Assembly: GCF_900099805.1 (NCBI RefSeq)
Contig: NZ_FNDR01000003.1
Coordinates: 310,001-374,000 of the forward strand
Source of the DNA: Variovorax sp. OV700
GTDB taxonomy: Bacteria > Pseudomonadota > Gammaproteobacteria > Burkholderiales > Burkholderiaceae_C
Direction of reading: 5' to 3'
Length of the DNA stretch: 64,000 nt
This document shows positions 9,052 to 18,830 of the stretch, piece after piece. Each line of letters starts with the position of its first letter. The first letter of the stretch is position 1. The position numbers and the translations under genes were made by a program. Under the pieces are notes generated by a model, which was not told where the DNA came from, ran no database searches, and was given only the letters and a program-made list of their open reading frames with translations.

Positions 9052-9127
9052 TGGTGCCGGAGAGATGAATCGAACACCCGACCTTCTCATTACGAATGAG
9101 CTGCTCTACCGACTGAGCTACACCGGC
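9052..9127 (-). tRNA. tRNA-Thr(CGT)
   Basis: 76-base minus-strand cloverleaf with encoded CCA end. The acceptor arm GCCGGTG pairs with the 3' strand, the D arm is GCTCAGTCGGTAGAGC, the anticodon loop TTCGTAA carries CGT, and the T arm contains GTTCGATTC. The 3' end faces the defence island at lower coordinates, the orientation typical of an integration site. Confidence 0.95.
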
Positions 9128-9152
9128 TAAGCCCGCGATTATAGCAAGACCT

Positions 9153-10166
9153 TCAGGCCTTTTCGGCGTGGTACTTGGTCAAACGCTCGACTTCGTTACG
9201 CGAACCCAACATCACGCTCACGCGCTCGTGCAGTTTGGTGGGCTGCAGGTCGAGGATGCGCTGCTTGCCGTTGGTGGCGGCGCCGCCGGCCTGCTCGACG
9301 AGCCAGCTCATGGGATTGGCCTCGTACATCAGGCGCAGCTTGCCGGCCTTTTCGGGCTCGCGCTTGTCCCACGGGTACATGAACACGCCGCCGCGCATCA
9401 GGATGCGGTGCACGTCGGCCACCATGCTGGCAATCCAGCGCATGTTGAAGTCCTTGCCGCGCGGGCCGTCCTTGCCGGCCAGGCATTCTTCGATGTAGCG
9501 CTTCATGGGCACGTCCCAGTGGCGCATGTTGCTCATGTTGATGGCAAATTCTTTGGTATCGGCCGGAATCTGGATGTCTTCCTGCGTGAGCACGAAGCTG
9601 CCTTGCTCGCGGTCGAGCGTGAACATGGCCACGCCGTTGCCCACGGTGAGCACCAGGGTGGTCTGCGGGCCGTAGATGCAGTAGCCGGCGGCCACTTGCT
9701 GGGTGCCGGGCTGCAGAAAGTCAGCTTCCTGCACGCCGGGGGTGTCGTCGGGCTTCTTCAGCACGCTGAAGATGGTGCCAATGCTCACGTTCACGTCGAT
9801 GTTGCTGCTGCCGTCGAGCGGGTCGAACATGAGCAGGTATTCGCCCTGCGGGTAGCGGTTGGGCACCACGTAAATGCTGTCCATTTCCTCGCTGGCCATG
9901 GCCGCGAGGTGGCCGCCCCATTCGTTGGCTTCAATGAGCACTTCGTTGGCGATGATGTCCAGCTTCTTCTGGATCTCGCCCTGCACGTTCTCGCTTTCGG
10001 CGGTGCCGAGCACGCCGCCCAGCGCGCCCTTGTTGACGGCCTGGCTGATGCTCTTGCAGGCGCGGGCGACCACTTCGAGCAGCAGGCGCAGCTGGCCGGG
10101 AATGAGGCCGTCGGCGCGCTGTTGTTCGACGAGGTAGCGGGTGAGGGAAATCTTTTGTTGAGCCAT
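9153..10166 (-). CDS. fbp: Fructose-1,6-bisphosphatase class 1
   Basis: Hydrolyses fructose 1,6-bisphosphate to fructose 6-phosphate in gluconeogenesis and, in autotrophs, the Calvin cycle; cytoplasmic and metal dependent. The 337-residue length is normal. The metal-binding signature [13 protein letters not shown] lies near residue 115 and the substrate region [15 protein letters not shown] near 245. The ATG at 10166 lies 23 bases downstream of the pepN stop on the same strand, so the two may be cotranscribed. Nothing unusual is visible. Confidence 0.97.
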   Translation of the reverse strand: MAQQKISLTRYLVEQQRADGLIPGQLRLLLEVVARACKSISQAVNKGALGGVLGTAESENVQGEIQKKLDIIANEVLIEANEWGGHLAAMASEEMDSIYVVPNRYPQGEYLLMFDPLDGSSNIDVNVSIGTIFSVLKKPDDTPGVQEADFLQPGTQQVAAGYCIYGPQTTLVLTVGNGVAMFTLDREQGSFVLTQEDIQIPADTKEFAINMSNMRHWDVPMKRYIEECLAGKDGPRGKDFNMRWIASMVADVHRILMRGGVFMYPWDKREPEKAGKLRLMYEANPMSWLVEQAGGAATNGKQRILDLQPTKLHERVSVMLGSRNEVERLTKYHAEKA

Positions 10167-10189
10167 GTGTTCTGTAGGGTTCGGTTGCT

Positions 10190-12898
10190 TCAGTTTCCGG
10201 CCAGGGCGCGGGTCACGACTTCATGCGTGTCCTTGCTCAGGTCGGGCTTGGCGGCCACGCGGGCAATGGCTTCGCGCGCGGCGCTGCGGTACGGCTCGGC
10301 CAGCTTGCTCCAGCGGTCGAGCGCGCGGGCAAGGCGGGCGGCCACCTGGGGGTTGATGGCGTCCAGCTCTATGACGCGCTCGCTCCAGAACACGTAGCCG
10401 GCCGCGTCGGGGCGATGGAATGCTCCGGGGTTGGCGCTGCAATAGCTGAAGATCACGCTGCGGGCGCGGTTGGGGTTCTTGATGGAGAAGTCGGGGTGCT
10501 TCATCAGCTGCTTGACCAGCGGCAAGATGTCGCCGCCGCGGTCGCTCGCACCGGCCTGCAGCGAGAACCACTTGTCGATGACCAGCGCTTCATCCTTGAA
10601 GATGGCATGGAAGCGCGCGAGCGCCTGTGCGGCAAGCGTGTGGCCCGACGACACCAGCGCGTTGAGCGCGTTGAAGCGGTCGGTCATGTTGCCCGCGTCC
10701 TTGAAGCGCTGCAGCGTCTTGCCGGGCCACACGGTATCGCCCGAAGAGCGCGCCGCCAGGCACAAGAAGTTGAGCGCCATGCCGGCCAGCGCGCGGCGGC
10801 CCGACGAGGTGGGGTCGGGCGTGTAGGCGCCGGTATCGTGGTTTTCTTCGTAAACCTGTTGCCAGTCAGCGAAGAGGGCGGTGGCCAGCTGGGCGCGCAT
10901 GGCATCGCGCACCAGGTGCACGCGCTGTGGGTCGACCACGTCGAGCTGCTCGGCAATGTAGGTTTCCGAAGGCAGCGTGAGCACCAGCTCCTTGAAGGCG
11001 GCGTCGAGCTTGGGGTTGCGCAGCACGCTGCGCATGGCGTCAAGATACGCGTCGTTCAGCACCGGGGTGGTGTCGGTCGCAAGCGCAGCAATGCCCTGCA
11101 GCGCGGCGCGCAGGCCCAGGCGCTGGCCGGCTTCCCAGCGGTTGAACGGGTCGGGGTCGTTGGCCAACAGGGTGAGTAGCTGGGCGTCGGTGTATTCAAA
11201 GTCAAGAATCACCGGCGCGCTGAAGCCGCGCAAGATGGAAGGCACGGGCTCTGCGTCCAGCCCCACAAAGGTGATCTGCTCGCCAGCGCGCGAGAGCACC
11301 AGTGTGCGGGTGCCGTGCGTGATCTGCTCCTCGCCCTCGATCTGCAGCGGCAGTTCGCGCCCGCTGGCGTCGAGCAAGCCCATGTTCAGCGGAATGACGA
11401 AGGGTTCCTTGCTCGGCTGGCCGGGCGTGGGCGGGCAGCTTTGCACGATGCTCAGGGTGTAGCTGCGGTTCTGCGCGTCGTACACGCCGTGGGCGGCAAG
11501 GCGCGGCGTGCCGGCCTGGCTGTACCAGCGCTTGAACTGGGGCAGCAGGCGGGCCAGTTCCGAATGGGGGTTGGCGTCGGCAATGGCTTGGGCAAAGTCG
11601 TCGCAGGTCACGGCGTGGCCGTCGTGGCGTTCGAAGTAAAGGGTGATGCCCTTTTCAAAGCCCTTGCGGCCGACCAGCGTCTGCATCATGCGGACTACCT
11701 CGGCACCCTTTTCGTAAATGGTGACGGTGTAGAAGTTGCTGATTTCTATGTAGCTGTCTGGCCGCACCGGGTGGGCCATGGGGCCGGCGTCTTCGGGAAA
11801 CTGGGCGGTGCGCAGAACGCGCACGTCTTCGATGCGCTTCACGGCGCGGGCCGAAGCGTCGGCGCAAAGGTCCTGGCTGAACTCCTGGTCGCGGAAGACG
11901 GTGAGGCCTTCTTTCAGCGAAAGCTGAAACCAGTCGCGGCACGTCACGCGGTCGCCGCTCCAGTTGTGAAAGTATTCGTGGCCGACCACGCTTTCGATGT
12001 TGCTGTAGTCGGCGTCGGTGGCGGTGGCCTGGTTGGCCAGAACGTACTTCGTGTTGAAGATGTTCAGGCCTTTGTTCTCCATGGCGCCCATGTTGAAGTC
12101 GCTGGTGGCAACAATCATGAAGCGGTCCAGGTCCAGCGGCAGGCCAAAGCGCACTTCGTCCCACAGCACGGAGTTGACCAGCGAGTTCATCGCGTGCTCG
12201 GTCTTGTCGAGGTCGCCGGCGCGCACGTACACCTGCAGCAAATGCTCCTTGCCGTTGCGCGCGGTAATGCGCTGCTCGCGCGCCACCAGCTTGCCGGCCA
12301 CCAGCGCGAACAGGTAGCAGGGCTTCCTGAAGGGGTCGACCCACTTGGCAAAGTGGCGGCCTTCGGGCAGCTCGCCTTGCTCGACCAGGTTGCCGTTCGA
12401 CAGCAGCACCGGGTAGGCGGCCTTGTTGGCGCGCAGGGTCACGGTGTACATCGCCATCACGTCCGGACGGTCGAGAAAATACGTGATGCGGCGGAAGCCT
12501 TCGGCCTCGCACTGCGTGAAGAAGGTGTCTTCGCTCACGAACAGGCCCATCAGCTTGGTGTTCTTGATGGGGCAGCAGGTGGTGAAGATCTCGAGCTCGA
12601 AGGCCCCTTCTTCGGCGGACGGCAGGCCGTCCAGCACGAGCTGGTCGCCTTCCATGCGGAAGGAAGCGCCCTGGCCGTTGACCAGCACGCGCGCCAGGTT
12701 CAGCTCGTCGCCGTCCAGGCGCAGGGGCTGGGCCGGCGCGTCGGGGTTGCGGCGCAGTTGCATGCGGTTGAGCACGCGGGTCTTGGCGGGGTCCAGGTCG
12801 AAGGTCAGGTCGACGGTGTCGATCCAGAAGGCCGGAGCGGCATAGTCTTCGCGGCGAATGGCAATCGGTTGCCCTTGGGCGTCACGCTGCAGCAGCAT
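10190..12898 (-). CDS. pepN: Aminopeptidase N (M1 metallopeptidase)
   Basis: Zinc aminopeptidase that trims N-terminal residues from peptides in the cytoplasm. The 902-residue length is close to the E. coli-type PepN. The substrate motif GAMEN is at residues 271-275 and the zinc motif HEYFH at 307-311, followed by the downstream Glu in [15 protein letters not shown] chose ATG 12898 because GGAGA precedes it and the protein then begins [11 protein letters not shown], as expected; the frame extends upstream to 12955. The start overlaps the end of the HAD gene by 17 bases, suggesting coupled expression. Confidence 0.96.
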   Translation of the reverse strand: MLLQRDAQGQPIAIRREDYAAPAFWIDTVDLTFDLDPAKTRVLNRMQLRRNPDAPAQPLRLDGDELNLARVLVNGQGASFRMEGDQLVLDGLPSAEEGAFELEIFTTCCPIKNTKLMGLFVSEDTFFTQCEAEGFRRITYFLDRPDVMAMYTVTLRANKAAYPVLLSNGNLVEQGELPEGRHFAKWVDPFRKPCYLFALVAGKLVAREQRITARNGKEHLLQVYVRAGDLDKTEHAMNSLVNSVLWDEVRFGLPLDLDRFMIVATSDFNMGAMENKGLNIFNTKYVLANQATATDADYSNIESVVGHEYFHNWSGDRVTCRDWFQLSLKEGLTVFRDQEFSQDLCADASARAVKRIEDVRVLRTAQFPEDAGPMAHPVRPDSYIEISNFYTVTIYEKGAEVVRMMQTLVGRKGFEKGITLYFERHDGHAVTCDDFAQAIADANPHSELARLLPQFKRWYSQAGTPRLAAHGVYDAQNRSYTLSIVQSCPPTPGQPSKEPFVIPLNMGLLDASGRELPLQIEGEEQITHGTRTLVLSRAGEQITFVGLDAEPVPSILRGFSAPVILDFEYTDAQLLTLLANDPDPFNRWEAGQRLGLRAALQGIAALATDTTPVLNDAYLDAMRSVLRNPKLDAAFKELVLTLPSETYIAEQLDVVDPQRVHLVRDAMRAQLATALFADWQQVYEENHDTGAYTPDPTSSGRRALAGMALNFLCLAARSSGDTVWPGKTLQRFKDAGNMTDRFNALNALVSSGHTLAAQALARFHAIFKDEALVIDKWFSLQAGASDRGGDILPLVKQLMKHPDFSIKNPNRARSVIFSYCSANPGAFHRPDAAGYVFWSERVIELDAINPQVAARLARALDRWSKLAEPYRSAAREAIARVAAKPDLSKDTHEVVTRALAGN

Positions 12899-13571
12899 CG
12901 AGTGTCTCCAGAAAGTTGGAATGGGCGAGTTCGTCGTAGTCGCGAACCGCGGCAATCACATGGGGGCCGGCAAGCTCGGCGGCGGAATGGGTGCTGCACA
13001 CGGCCACGGCACGCATGCCGCCGCGGCGTGCGGCCTCTATACCGAAGGGCGCATCTTCAAACACGATGCAGCGCTCGGGCGCCACGCCAATGCGGCGCGC
13101 GGCCTCCAGAAAAATCTCGGGCGTGGGCTTGCCGGCAAAGCCTTCGTCCCCGCCCACAATGGCCAGCGGCAGCGGGTCCATCTTCAGGCGCGACATCGCA
13201 AACTCGATGTTGTGCTTGTCGCCCGCAGTGCCCACGGCCACCTTCAGGCCGCGCGCCACGGCGGCCTTGGCAAAGGCGGTGAAGCCCGCCACCTCGGTGA
13301 AGTTGTCGCTGAACATGGCGCGGTAGATTTCTTCCTTCTCGTGCACCATGGCCTGGCATTCGGCGTCTGAAAGATCGCGCTCGAACAGCTCGCGCATGCA
13401 CTCGGTGCCGGTGCGGCCCGTGGTGCGCGCAAGAATGTCGGTCACGTCCAGCTTGAGCCCGTGGCGGCCCACAAACTCCACCCACGAGCGCGCATGCCAG
13501 GGCATGGAGTCGATCATGGTGCCGTCCATGTCGAAGATGAAGGCTTCGGCCTTGTCGTGGGTCAGGCTCAT
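12882..13571 (-). CDS. HAD-superfamily phosphatase (beta-phosphoglucomutase-like subfamily)
   Basis: 229-residue HAD-IA hydrolase. Motif I is FDMDGTMIDSMPWHARSW (nucleophile Asp near residue 14), motif II lies in VAVGTAGDKHN, and motifs III/IV in GKPTPEIFLEAA and VFEDAPFGIEAA. The cap inserted after motif I is of the alpha-helical C1 type. Substrates of this subfamily are sugar phosphates or phosphoglycolate; which one cannot be read from the sequence. It sits between prfB (3 bases after it) and pepN (overlapping), all on the minus strand. Confidence 0.88.
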   Translation of the reverse strand: MSLTHDKAEAFIFDMDGTMIDSMPWHARSWVEFVGRHGLKLDVTDILARTTGRTGTECMRELFERDLSDAECQAMVHEKEEIYRAMFSDNFTEVAGFTAFAKAAVARGLKVAVGTAGDKHNIEFAMSRLKMDPLPLAIVGGDEGFAGKPTPEIFLEAARRIGVAPERCIVFEDAPFGIEAARRGGMRAVAVCSTHSAAELAGPHVIAAVRDYDELAHSNFLETLDAAAA

Positions 13572-13574
13572 CGA

Positions 13575-14679
13575 TTACACGCCTTGCTTCAGCGAGGCTT
13601 CGATGAACACGTCCAGGTCGCCGTCGAGCACCTTTTGCGTGGCCGACACTTCAACGTTGGTGCGCAGGTCCTTGATGCGGCTGTTGTCCAGCACGTAGCT
13701 TCGAATCTGGTGGCCCCAGCCCACGTCGGTCTTGCTGTCCTCGAGCTTTTGCTGCTCTTCCTGGCGCTTGCGCATCTCGTGGTCGTACAGGCGCGAGCGC
13801 AGGCGCTTCCACGCCACGTCGCGGTTGCTGTGCTGGCTTCGGCCGTCCTGGCACTGCACCACGATGCCGGTCGGGATGTGCGTCAAACGCACGGCCGAGT
13901 CGGTCTTGTTGATGTGCTGGCCGCCCGCGCCCGATGCGCGGAAGGTGTCGGTGCGCACGTCTGACGGGTTGATCTCGATCTCGATGGAGTCGTCGATTTC
14001 CGGGTAGACAAAGATCGAGGCAAAGCTGGTGTGGCGCCCGCCCGACGAGTCGAACGGCGACTTGCGCACCAGGCGGTGCACGCCGGTTTCGGTGCGCAGC
14101 AAGCCAAAGGCGTAGTCGCCTTCCACCTTGATGGTCGCGCCCTTGATGCCGGCGGTGTCGCCCGGGGTTTCGTCTTCGATCTGCGTCTTGAAGCCCTTGC
14201 GCTCGGCGTACTTCAGGTACTGGCGCAGCAGCATGCTGGCCCAGTCGCAGGCCTCGGTACCGCCCGCGCCGGCCTGGATGTCGACAAAGGCGTTGAGCGG
14301 GTCGGCCGGGTTGTTGAACATCCGGCGGAATTCAAGCTGCTTGATGTCGGCTTCGAGCGCGGCGGCGTCATCGGCAATGGACTGCAAGCCGTCCATGTCG
14401 CCTTCTTCCTTCGACATCTCGTAGAGCTCGGAGTTGTCCGAGAGTCCGCTGGTGAGGCGGTCGAGCGTCACGACCACGTCGTCGAGCGATTTCTTCTCAC
14501 GGCCCAGCTCCTGGGCCTTCTTCGGGTCGTTCCAGACGTTGGGATCTTCGAGCGATGCGTTGACCGTCCTCAGACGTTCGGATTTGGCATCGTAGTCAAA
14601 GATACCTCCGTAAATCGGCCGTCCGGGCGCTCAGGTCCGTGAGGGTTGCGCCGATTTGGTTGATTTGTTCTGCGTCCAT
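13575..14679 (-). CDS. prfB: Peptide chain release factor 2, expressed by programmed +1 frameshift
   Basis: RF2 recognises UGA and UAA and triggers peptide release. The zero frame starts at ATG 14679 ([16 protein letters not shown]) and stops after 27 codons at a TGA (14598-14596). The slippery site CTT TGA C is preceded by CGGAGG, the internal Shine-Dalgarno-like element that drives the autoregulatory +1 shift. After the shift, translation continues [13 protein letters not shown] to 13575, giving 367 residues in total. The catalytic GGQ ([13 protein letters not shown]) and the SPF recognition motif ([10 protein letters not shown]) are present. Annotators that ignore the shift would start at an internal codon. 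Confidence 0.96.
14594..14610 (-). promoter_or_regulatory. prfB programmed +1 frameshift site
   Basis: On the minus strand CGGAGG-TAT-CTT-TGA-C. When RF2 is scarce the ribosome pauses at the in-frame TGA (14598-14596) and slips from CTT to TTT; the upstream GGAGG stimulates the shift. The layout matches the conserved bacterial prfB autoregulation signal. Confidence 0.95.
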
Positions 14680-14754
14680 GGGGTGTCCTGACTGTGTTCG
14701 GGGGAAACCGCACATTTTCTCATGGACCGATGACCCGCCCGGGAAGGCCCCTGT

Positions 14755-14807
14755 ATTGCTCCTTCCCCCGTTGGGGGAAGGCTGGGATGGGGGCGGTTTC
14801 CGTATTT
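14755..14807. repeat. REP-like GC-rich palindromic repeat
   Basis: Contains CCTTCCCCCGTTGGGGGAAG, an inverted repeat, followed by GCTGGGATGGGGGCGG. The same building blocks recur at 20056-20320 and, in a shortened form, at 50490-50530. It sits between prfB and the Fic gene. Confidence 0.65.
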
Positions 14808-14815
14808 GGCGCGGT

Positions 14816-16024
14816 TCATTCCAGAACCGCTGTTGCCGCCTCGGGGTACAGGTTGGGGAAGAGGATGCTCAGCGACTCGAGCGGAAAGCTGATGTTCAGA
14901 TCCGAGCGATGGCCGTCGCTCTTCAGAAGTCCATCCTTGATGAACCGCGAGATCACTTTTCGGGCCGTGCGCTCCTCCAGCCCCGTCATCCTGATGAATT
15001 CCCCGCGCGAGACCGCGCCGACCGCGGCAATCGTATGCAGGGGGAGCAGCGCCTCCTCGCGGTATTCCGTCATGCCGCTTGTGGAGCCACGTACCAGCAA
15101 ATAGGCGCGAATACGGTCTTTGAGCTTTGACAGGTCAAGCATCGAAGCCATGAAATTGACTTGGTCTTCGCACAATTCAAGAAAGTAGCGGCACCACTCC
15201 CTGAGCATTTTTTCACTGAGATTGCCGCGGCCGTCGAGGGCTCCTTGCCTTGCGCTGTCTGCGTTGTCCAGCATTTCGTAGTAGCGATCTCGATGGCGAG
15301 CCAAGCCGCGGTTGACAGACCAGAGGCCACCACTGATCAAGTGCAAGGCGCAATGGGTCTGAAGCCGGACCGCGCGCCCGTTTCCGTCTTCAAATGGATG
15401 CGTCCAGGCCATTCGGTGATGTGCGGCCGCGACGGTATAGAACACCGCATCGACACCCTTGAGGCTACTGTAGACCTCGTCCATTCGCTTCAGGAATTGC
15501 GGGACCGATTGCCACGCCGGCGGCTGGTGCCGGCCCACCGCAACGTCATGCGTGCGCAGGGCTCCCGGAGTGATGATCCGGCCGTCGTCGGTACGGCGAT
15601 CTGGTTCGGGGAGCCGGCTGTAGAGGCTTTCATGTGCCTTTTTGAGGAAGCCGCTGCTCAACGTGCCCGCTTCGCTGCCGACAATCTCTTCCAGTTGGCG
15701 CTCGGCCTCGATGTGCGCCAGTGCGACACGCTGACGCTTGGCAACATCCGGCTGGTCGGAGAAGTCTTGCCTGAGCGCTCGCTCGATGTTCATGGGATGC
15801 GTGCTTTGCCCCTCGATGCGGTTCGAGTAGTACGAGTTCATCGATCGAACAATCTCACGCAGCGCTGCCCGTGCTTGCGGACTCGCGGAGCCTTTCAGTT
15901 GTGCTGACTTCTCGAATATCCGGCGCGTGACGTCGCTCAGTTCGCCGAGTTTTTGCGTTGGGAGCAACGGTTCGAACTGATGAGGCTGGTCGTAGACCAG
16001 CAAGGGCTTGGACTTGAGGGGCAT
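14816..16024 (-). CDS. Fic-family protein (probable AMPylase) with N-terminal inhibitory helix
   Basis: 402 residues. The Fic catalytic loop HPFEDGNGRAVR (from His209) contains every residue needed for transfer of AMP or a related group to a target hydroxyl. Residues 67-72 are SNRIEG, matching the (S/T)xxxE(G/N) inhibitory motif that blocks ATP binding in class II Fic proteins. The C-terminal 120 residues look like a winged helix (EFIRMTGLEERTARKVISRF), as in many chromosomal Fic regulators. The target is unknown. The promoter region is strikingly AT-rich with a perfect palindrome at 16058-16070. Confidence 0.92.
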   Translation of the reverse strand: MPLKSKPLLVYDQPHQFEPLLPTQKLGELSDVTRRIFEKSAQLKGSASPQARAALREIVRSMNSYYSNRIEGQSTHPMNIERALRQDFSDQPDVAKRQRVALAHIEAERQLEEIVGSEAGTLSSGFLKKAHESLYSRLPEPDRRTDDGRIITPGALRTHDVAVGRHQPPAWQSVPQFLKRMDEVYSSLKGVDAVFYTVAAAHHRMAWTHPFEDGNGRAVRLQTHCALHLISGGLWSVNRGLARHRDRYYEMLDNADSARQGALDGRGNLSEKMLREWCRYFLELCEDQVNFMASMLDLSKLKDRIRAYLLVRGSTSGMTEYREEALLPLHTIAAVGAVSRGEFIRMTGLEERTARKVISRFIKDGLLKSDGHRSDLNISFPLESLSILFPNLYPEAATAVLE

Positions 16025-16057
16025 AGATTCCGGTTGAGATTCTGCTCAGCTTATTGG

Positions 16058-16070
16058 AATAATCATTATT
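16058..16070. promoter_or_regulatory. Perfect palindrome AATAAT-C-ATTATT upstream of the Fic gene
   Basis: The inverted repeat lies 34 bases upstream of the Fic start codon, in a conspicuously AT-rich patch. It could be the core promoter or an operator, possibly for the winged-helix domain of the Fic protein itself. Only the symmetry is seen; binding is inferred. Confidence 0.4.
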
Positions 16071-16163
16071 AATCAATGGGTTATGGGAACTGGATGGACG
16101 CTTTGTTTCCGGTTTGGATTCTGGTTTTTTTGCTTTGAGACAGTGGCTGCGTCACGGCACCAA

Positions 16164-16206
16164 AAGAAAAAAGCCCCCTGCGCGCGGCGCGGGCGCGCAG
16201 GGGGCA
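16164..16206 (-). terminator. Rho-independent terminator downstream of the first metQ
   Basis: On the minus strand GCCCCCTGCGCGC and its complement form a long GC stem, followed by TTTTTTC. It ends transcription of the binding-protein gene that finishes at 16225. Confidence 0.8.
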
Positions 16207-16224
16207 AGGGTCAACCTCGCGCGG

Positions 16225-17040
16225 TCAGAACGCCGGAACCAGCGATCCCTTGAATTGCGTCTCGATGAAGCTTTTCACCTCCGCCGACTGGTACGCCGCC
16301 ACCAAGCGCTTGGCCCAGGGCTTGTCCTTGTCGGCGCGGCGCACGGCAATCAGGTTGGCGTAGGGGCTCTTGGCCGACTCCTTGATGACCGCGTCCTTGT
16401 TGAGTGAAAGCCCGGCCTTCTCGGCGTAGTCGTTGTTGATGGCGGCAATGGCCAGGTCGTCGAGCGACCGGGGCAGTTGCGCGGCGTCGAGCGGCACGAG
16501 CTTGAGCTTCTTGGGGTTGCTCACCACGTCGAGCGGCGTGGCGGTGTTGTTCTTCACGGCCTCGGGCTTCAAGGTGATGAGGCCGGCGGACTGCAACAGC
16601 AGCAGCGCGCGATTGCCGTTCGACGGGTCGTTCTGGATGCCGACCGAGGCGCCGTCGGGCAGTTGGTCGATCGCCTTGATCTTGCGCGAATAGAAGCCCA
16701 GCGGCGCGGTGATGGTCAGGCCCACGGGCACGATGTCGAAGCCGCGCGCCTTGTTCTGGTTGTCCAGAAAGGGCTGGTGCTGAAAGGCGTTGGCGTCCAG
16801 GTCGCCAGAGGCCAGCGCTGCGTTGGGCAGCTGGTAGTCGTTGAACACCACCAGCTGGATGTTCAGGCCGTCTTTCGCGGCCACCTTCTTCACCACTTCG
16901 AACACCTGCTCGGCGCTGCCGACGGAGACGCCGACCTTGACGGTGTTCTTGTCTTGCGCAAGCGCGGAGGTGCTGCCGGCAAAAAGGGCAACGGCCAGCG
17001 TTGCAAGGGCGAGGGTGCGGCGGCGGAAATTGGTATGCAT
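16225..17040 (-). CDS. metQ: MetQ/NlpA-family ABC transporter substrate-binding protein (first copy)
   Basis: 271-residue periplasmic binding protein of the methionine family. The start at ATG 17040 gives a signal peptide (RRRTLALATLAVALFAGS, cleavage after SALA); there is no lipobox cysteine, so it should be soluble rather than a lipoprotein. The body has FNDYQLPNAALASGDLDAN and QHQPFLDNQNK, typical of MetQ. It is divergent from metN, with a 236-base shared promoter region. A second copy lies downstream of metI, so the importer has two receptors, perhaps for D/L-methionine or other sulfur compounds. Confidence 0.88.
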   Translation of the reverse strand: MHTNFRRRTLALATLAVALFAGSTSALAQDKNTVKVGVSVGSAEQVFEVVKKVAAKDGLNIQLVVFNDYQLPNAALASGDLDANAFQHQPFLDNQNKARGFDIVPVGLTITAPLGFYSRKIKAIDQLPDGASVGIQNDPSNGNRALLLLQSAGLITLKPEAVKNNTATPLDVVSNPKKLKLVPLDAAQLPRSLDDLAIAAINNDYAEKAGLSLNKDAVIKESAKSPYANLIAVRRADKDKPWAKRLVAAYQSAEVKSFIETQFKGSLVPAF

Positions 17041-17276
17041 GTTGTGGTGCGAAATCAAAAAATGGAAGGCGCGAATGTGGCATTCCCGGGCGAACTTGGG
17101 AACGAACCAATGCGCATATCGATATGGCATCGCTCAACCGTGCGTTCGCGGTCTTATGTGATTTATCGAATAAGCACGCGACGATTTGTTCGTTCCCTTT
17201 CGGCGCCTTTGTTTTCATACTCGGCCCCTTTTTGCGAACCTTCGCGGTCGGCTCCACGCCCGCCGCTGCCTTTTTT

Positions 17277-18146
17277 ATGAGCAACCCTTCCTCCGACGCG
17301 GGCCGCGGCAACGCAGAGCCCGTGATCCGTCTTCAATCGGTGCAGAAATCTTTTGCACTGCCCAACGGCGAGGTGTTCGACGCCGTGCAGTCGCTCTCGC
17401 TCGACATCCACCAGGGCGACGTGTTCGGCCTGATCGGCAAGAGCGGCGCGGGCAAGTCGACCCTGCTGCGCCTCATCAACCTTCTGGAGCGGCCCGATGC
17501 GGGCAAGGTCTTCGTCGGCGGGCGCGACCTCACCACGCTCTCGCGCCGCGAGCTGCGCGACACGCGGCAGAACATCGGCATGATCTTTCAGCAGTTCAAC
17601 CTGCTGCAGAACGCCACGGTGTTCGACAACGTGGCCTTTCCGCTGAAGATCCACGGCCGCCATTCGCGCGCCGAGATCGATGCGCGCGTGCGCGAATGCC
17701 TGGCCCTGGTGGGCCTGGCCGAAAAGATCGACACCTACCCGGCGCAGCTCTCGGGCGGCCAGAAGCAGCGCGTGGCCATTGCACGCGCGCTGGCGCCGCG
17801 GCCGCAGGTGCTGCTGTGCGACGAGCCCACCTCGGCGCTCGACACCGAAACCACGCGCGCGCTGCTCGAAACGCTGCGCGACATCAACCAGAAGATCGGC
17901 GTCACCATCGTCATCGTGACGCATGAGCTGTCGGTGGTCGAGGTGCTGTGCCGCAACGTGGCCATCCTGGAGAAAGGCCGGTTGGTCGAGCAGTTTGCGG
18001 TCGATGCGCCGAGCGAAGAGCGCCAGACGGCATTGGGCCGCGAGATCGACGAACTGGTGCGCCGCCGCGAGCGCGAGGCGCGCGAACCCGTCGAGCCGCG
18101 CCCGACGTCGTTGCGGCGCAACCCGGAGGAGGTGGCCTATGTTTGA
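17277..18146 (+). CDS. metN: Methionine-type ABC importer, ATP-binding protein
   Basis: 289-residue ABC ATPase. Walker A GKSGAGKSTL, Q-loop IFQQFNLL, signature LSGGQKQRVAIARAL and Walker B LLCDEPTSALD are all present in order. The start is ATG 17277. It lacks the full C-terminal ACT-like regulatory domain of E. coli MetN (343 residues), having only about 40 charged residues after the core, so feedback trans-inhibition by methionine may be absent. The 3' end overlaps metI by 8 bases. Flanking metQ genes and MetI support the family call. Confidence 0.92.
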   Translation: MSNPSSDAGRGNAEPVIRLQSVQKSFALPNGEVFDAVQSLSLDIHQGDVFGLIGKSGAGKSTLLRLINLLERPDAGKVFVGGRDLTTLSRRELRDTRQNIGMIFQQFNLLQNATVFDNVAFPLKIHGRHSRAEIDARVRECLALVGLAEKIDTYPAQLSGGQKQRVAIARALAPRPQVLLCDEPTSALDTETTRALLETLRDINQKIGVTIVIVTHELSVVEVLCRNVAILEKGRLVEQFAVDAPSEERQTALGREIDELVRRREREAREPVEPRPTSLRRNPEEVAYV

Positions 18147-18801
18147 GAATATCGCCCCCATCCTCCCCGAGCTGTGGACTGCCACGGGCCAGACCTTTTT
18201 GATGCTGGCCATCGGCCTCTCGGCGGCGGTGCTCATCGGCGGGCCGCTGGGTATTTTGCTGTTCCTGCTGGGGCCGGGCCAGTCGCTCGAAAACAAGCCG
18301 GCGTTCCTGGTGCTCAACTGGATCGTGAACACCGTGCGCTCGTTTCCTTTCATCATCCTGCTGGTAGCACTGGTGCCGTTCACGCGCGTGATTGCGGGCA
18401 CCTCCATCGGCCCGCTGGCGGCCGCGGTGCCGCTCTCGTTCGCGGCCATTCCGTACTTTGCGCGGCTGGTCGACCAATGCCTGCGCGAAGTGCCGCGCGG
18501 GGTGATCGAGGCGGCGCACGCCATGGGCGCGTCAGAGCTGCAGATCGTCTGGCGCGTGCTGGTGGTGGAGGCGCGCTCGGGCCTGGTGCTGGCGCTCACG
18601 GTGCTGGCGGTGAGCTTTCTTTCCTATTCGGCCATTGCCGGCGTGGTGGGCGGCGGCGGCATCGGCGACCTGGCCATCCGCTACGGCTATTACCGCTTCC
18701 AGACCGACGTGATGGTGCTGACCGTGGCGCTGCTCGTGGTGCTGGTACAGATCCTGCAATTCGTGGGCAACACCACGGCGCGCAGGCTGGACAAGCGTTG
18801 A
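18139..18801 (+). CDS. metI: Methionine-type ABC importer, permease
   Basis: 220-residue inner-membrane permease with five to six hydrophobic segments. The EAA coupling loop is EAAHAMGASELQIVWRVLV, near residue 135. The start is ATG 18139, inside the end of metN with an AGGAGG just before it. The length and the MFENIAPILPELWTATGQT beginning are typical of MetI. Confidence 0.94.
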   Translation: MFENIAPILPELWTATGQTFLMLAIGLSAAVLIGGPLGILLFLLGPGQSLENKPAFLVLNWIVNTVRSFPFIILLVALVPFTRVIAGTSIGPLAAAVPLSFAAIPYFARLVDQCLREVPRGVIEAAHAMGASELQIVWRVLVVEARSGLVLALTVLAVSFLSYSAIAGVVGGGGIGDLAIRYGYYRFQTDVMVLTVALLVVLVQILQFVGNTTARRLDKR

Positions 18802-18830
18802 ATTTTTGTTCCCTTCCTTTTTTTGATCTC

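Noticed and set aside
11315..13282. A 655-codon plus-strand frame opposite pepN
   Set aside because: High-GC antisense frame; pepN on the minus strand has its zinc and GAMEN motifs, and this frame has none.
17041..17276. Possible SAM riboswitch upstream of metN
   Set aside because: I looked for paired stems and a terminator typical of SAM classes and saw only short palindromes such as ATATCGATAT; a protein regulator is more likely.
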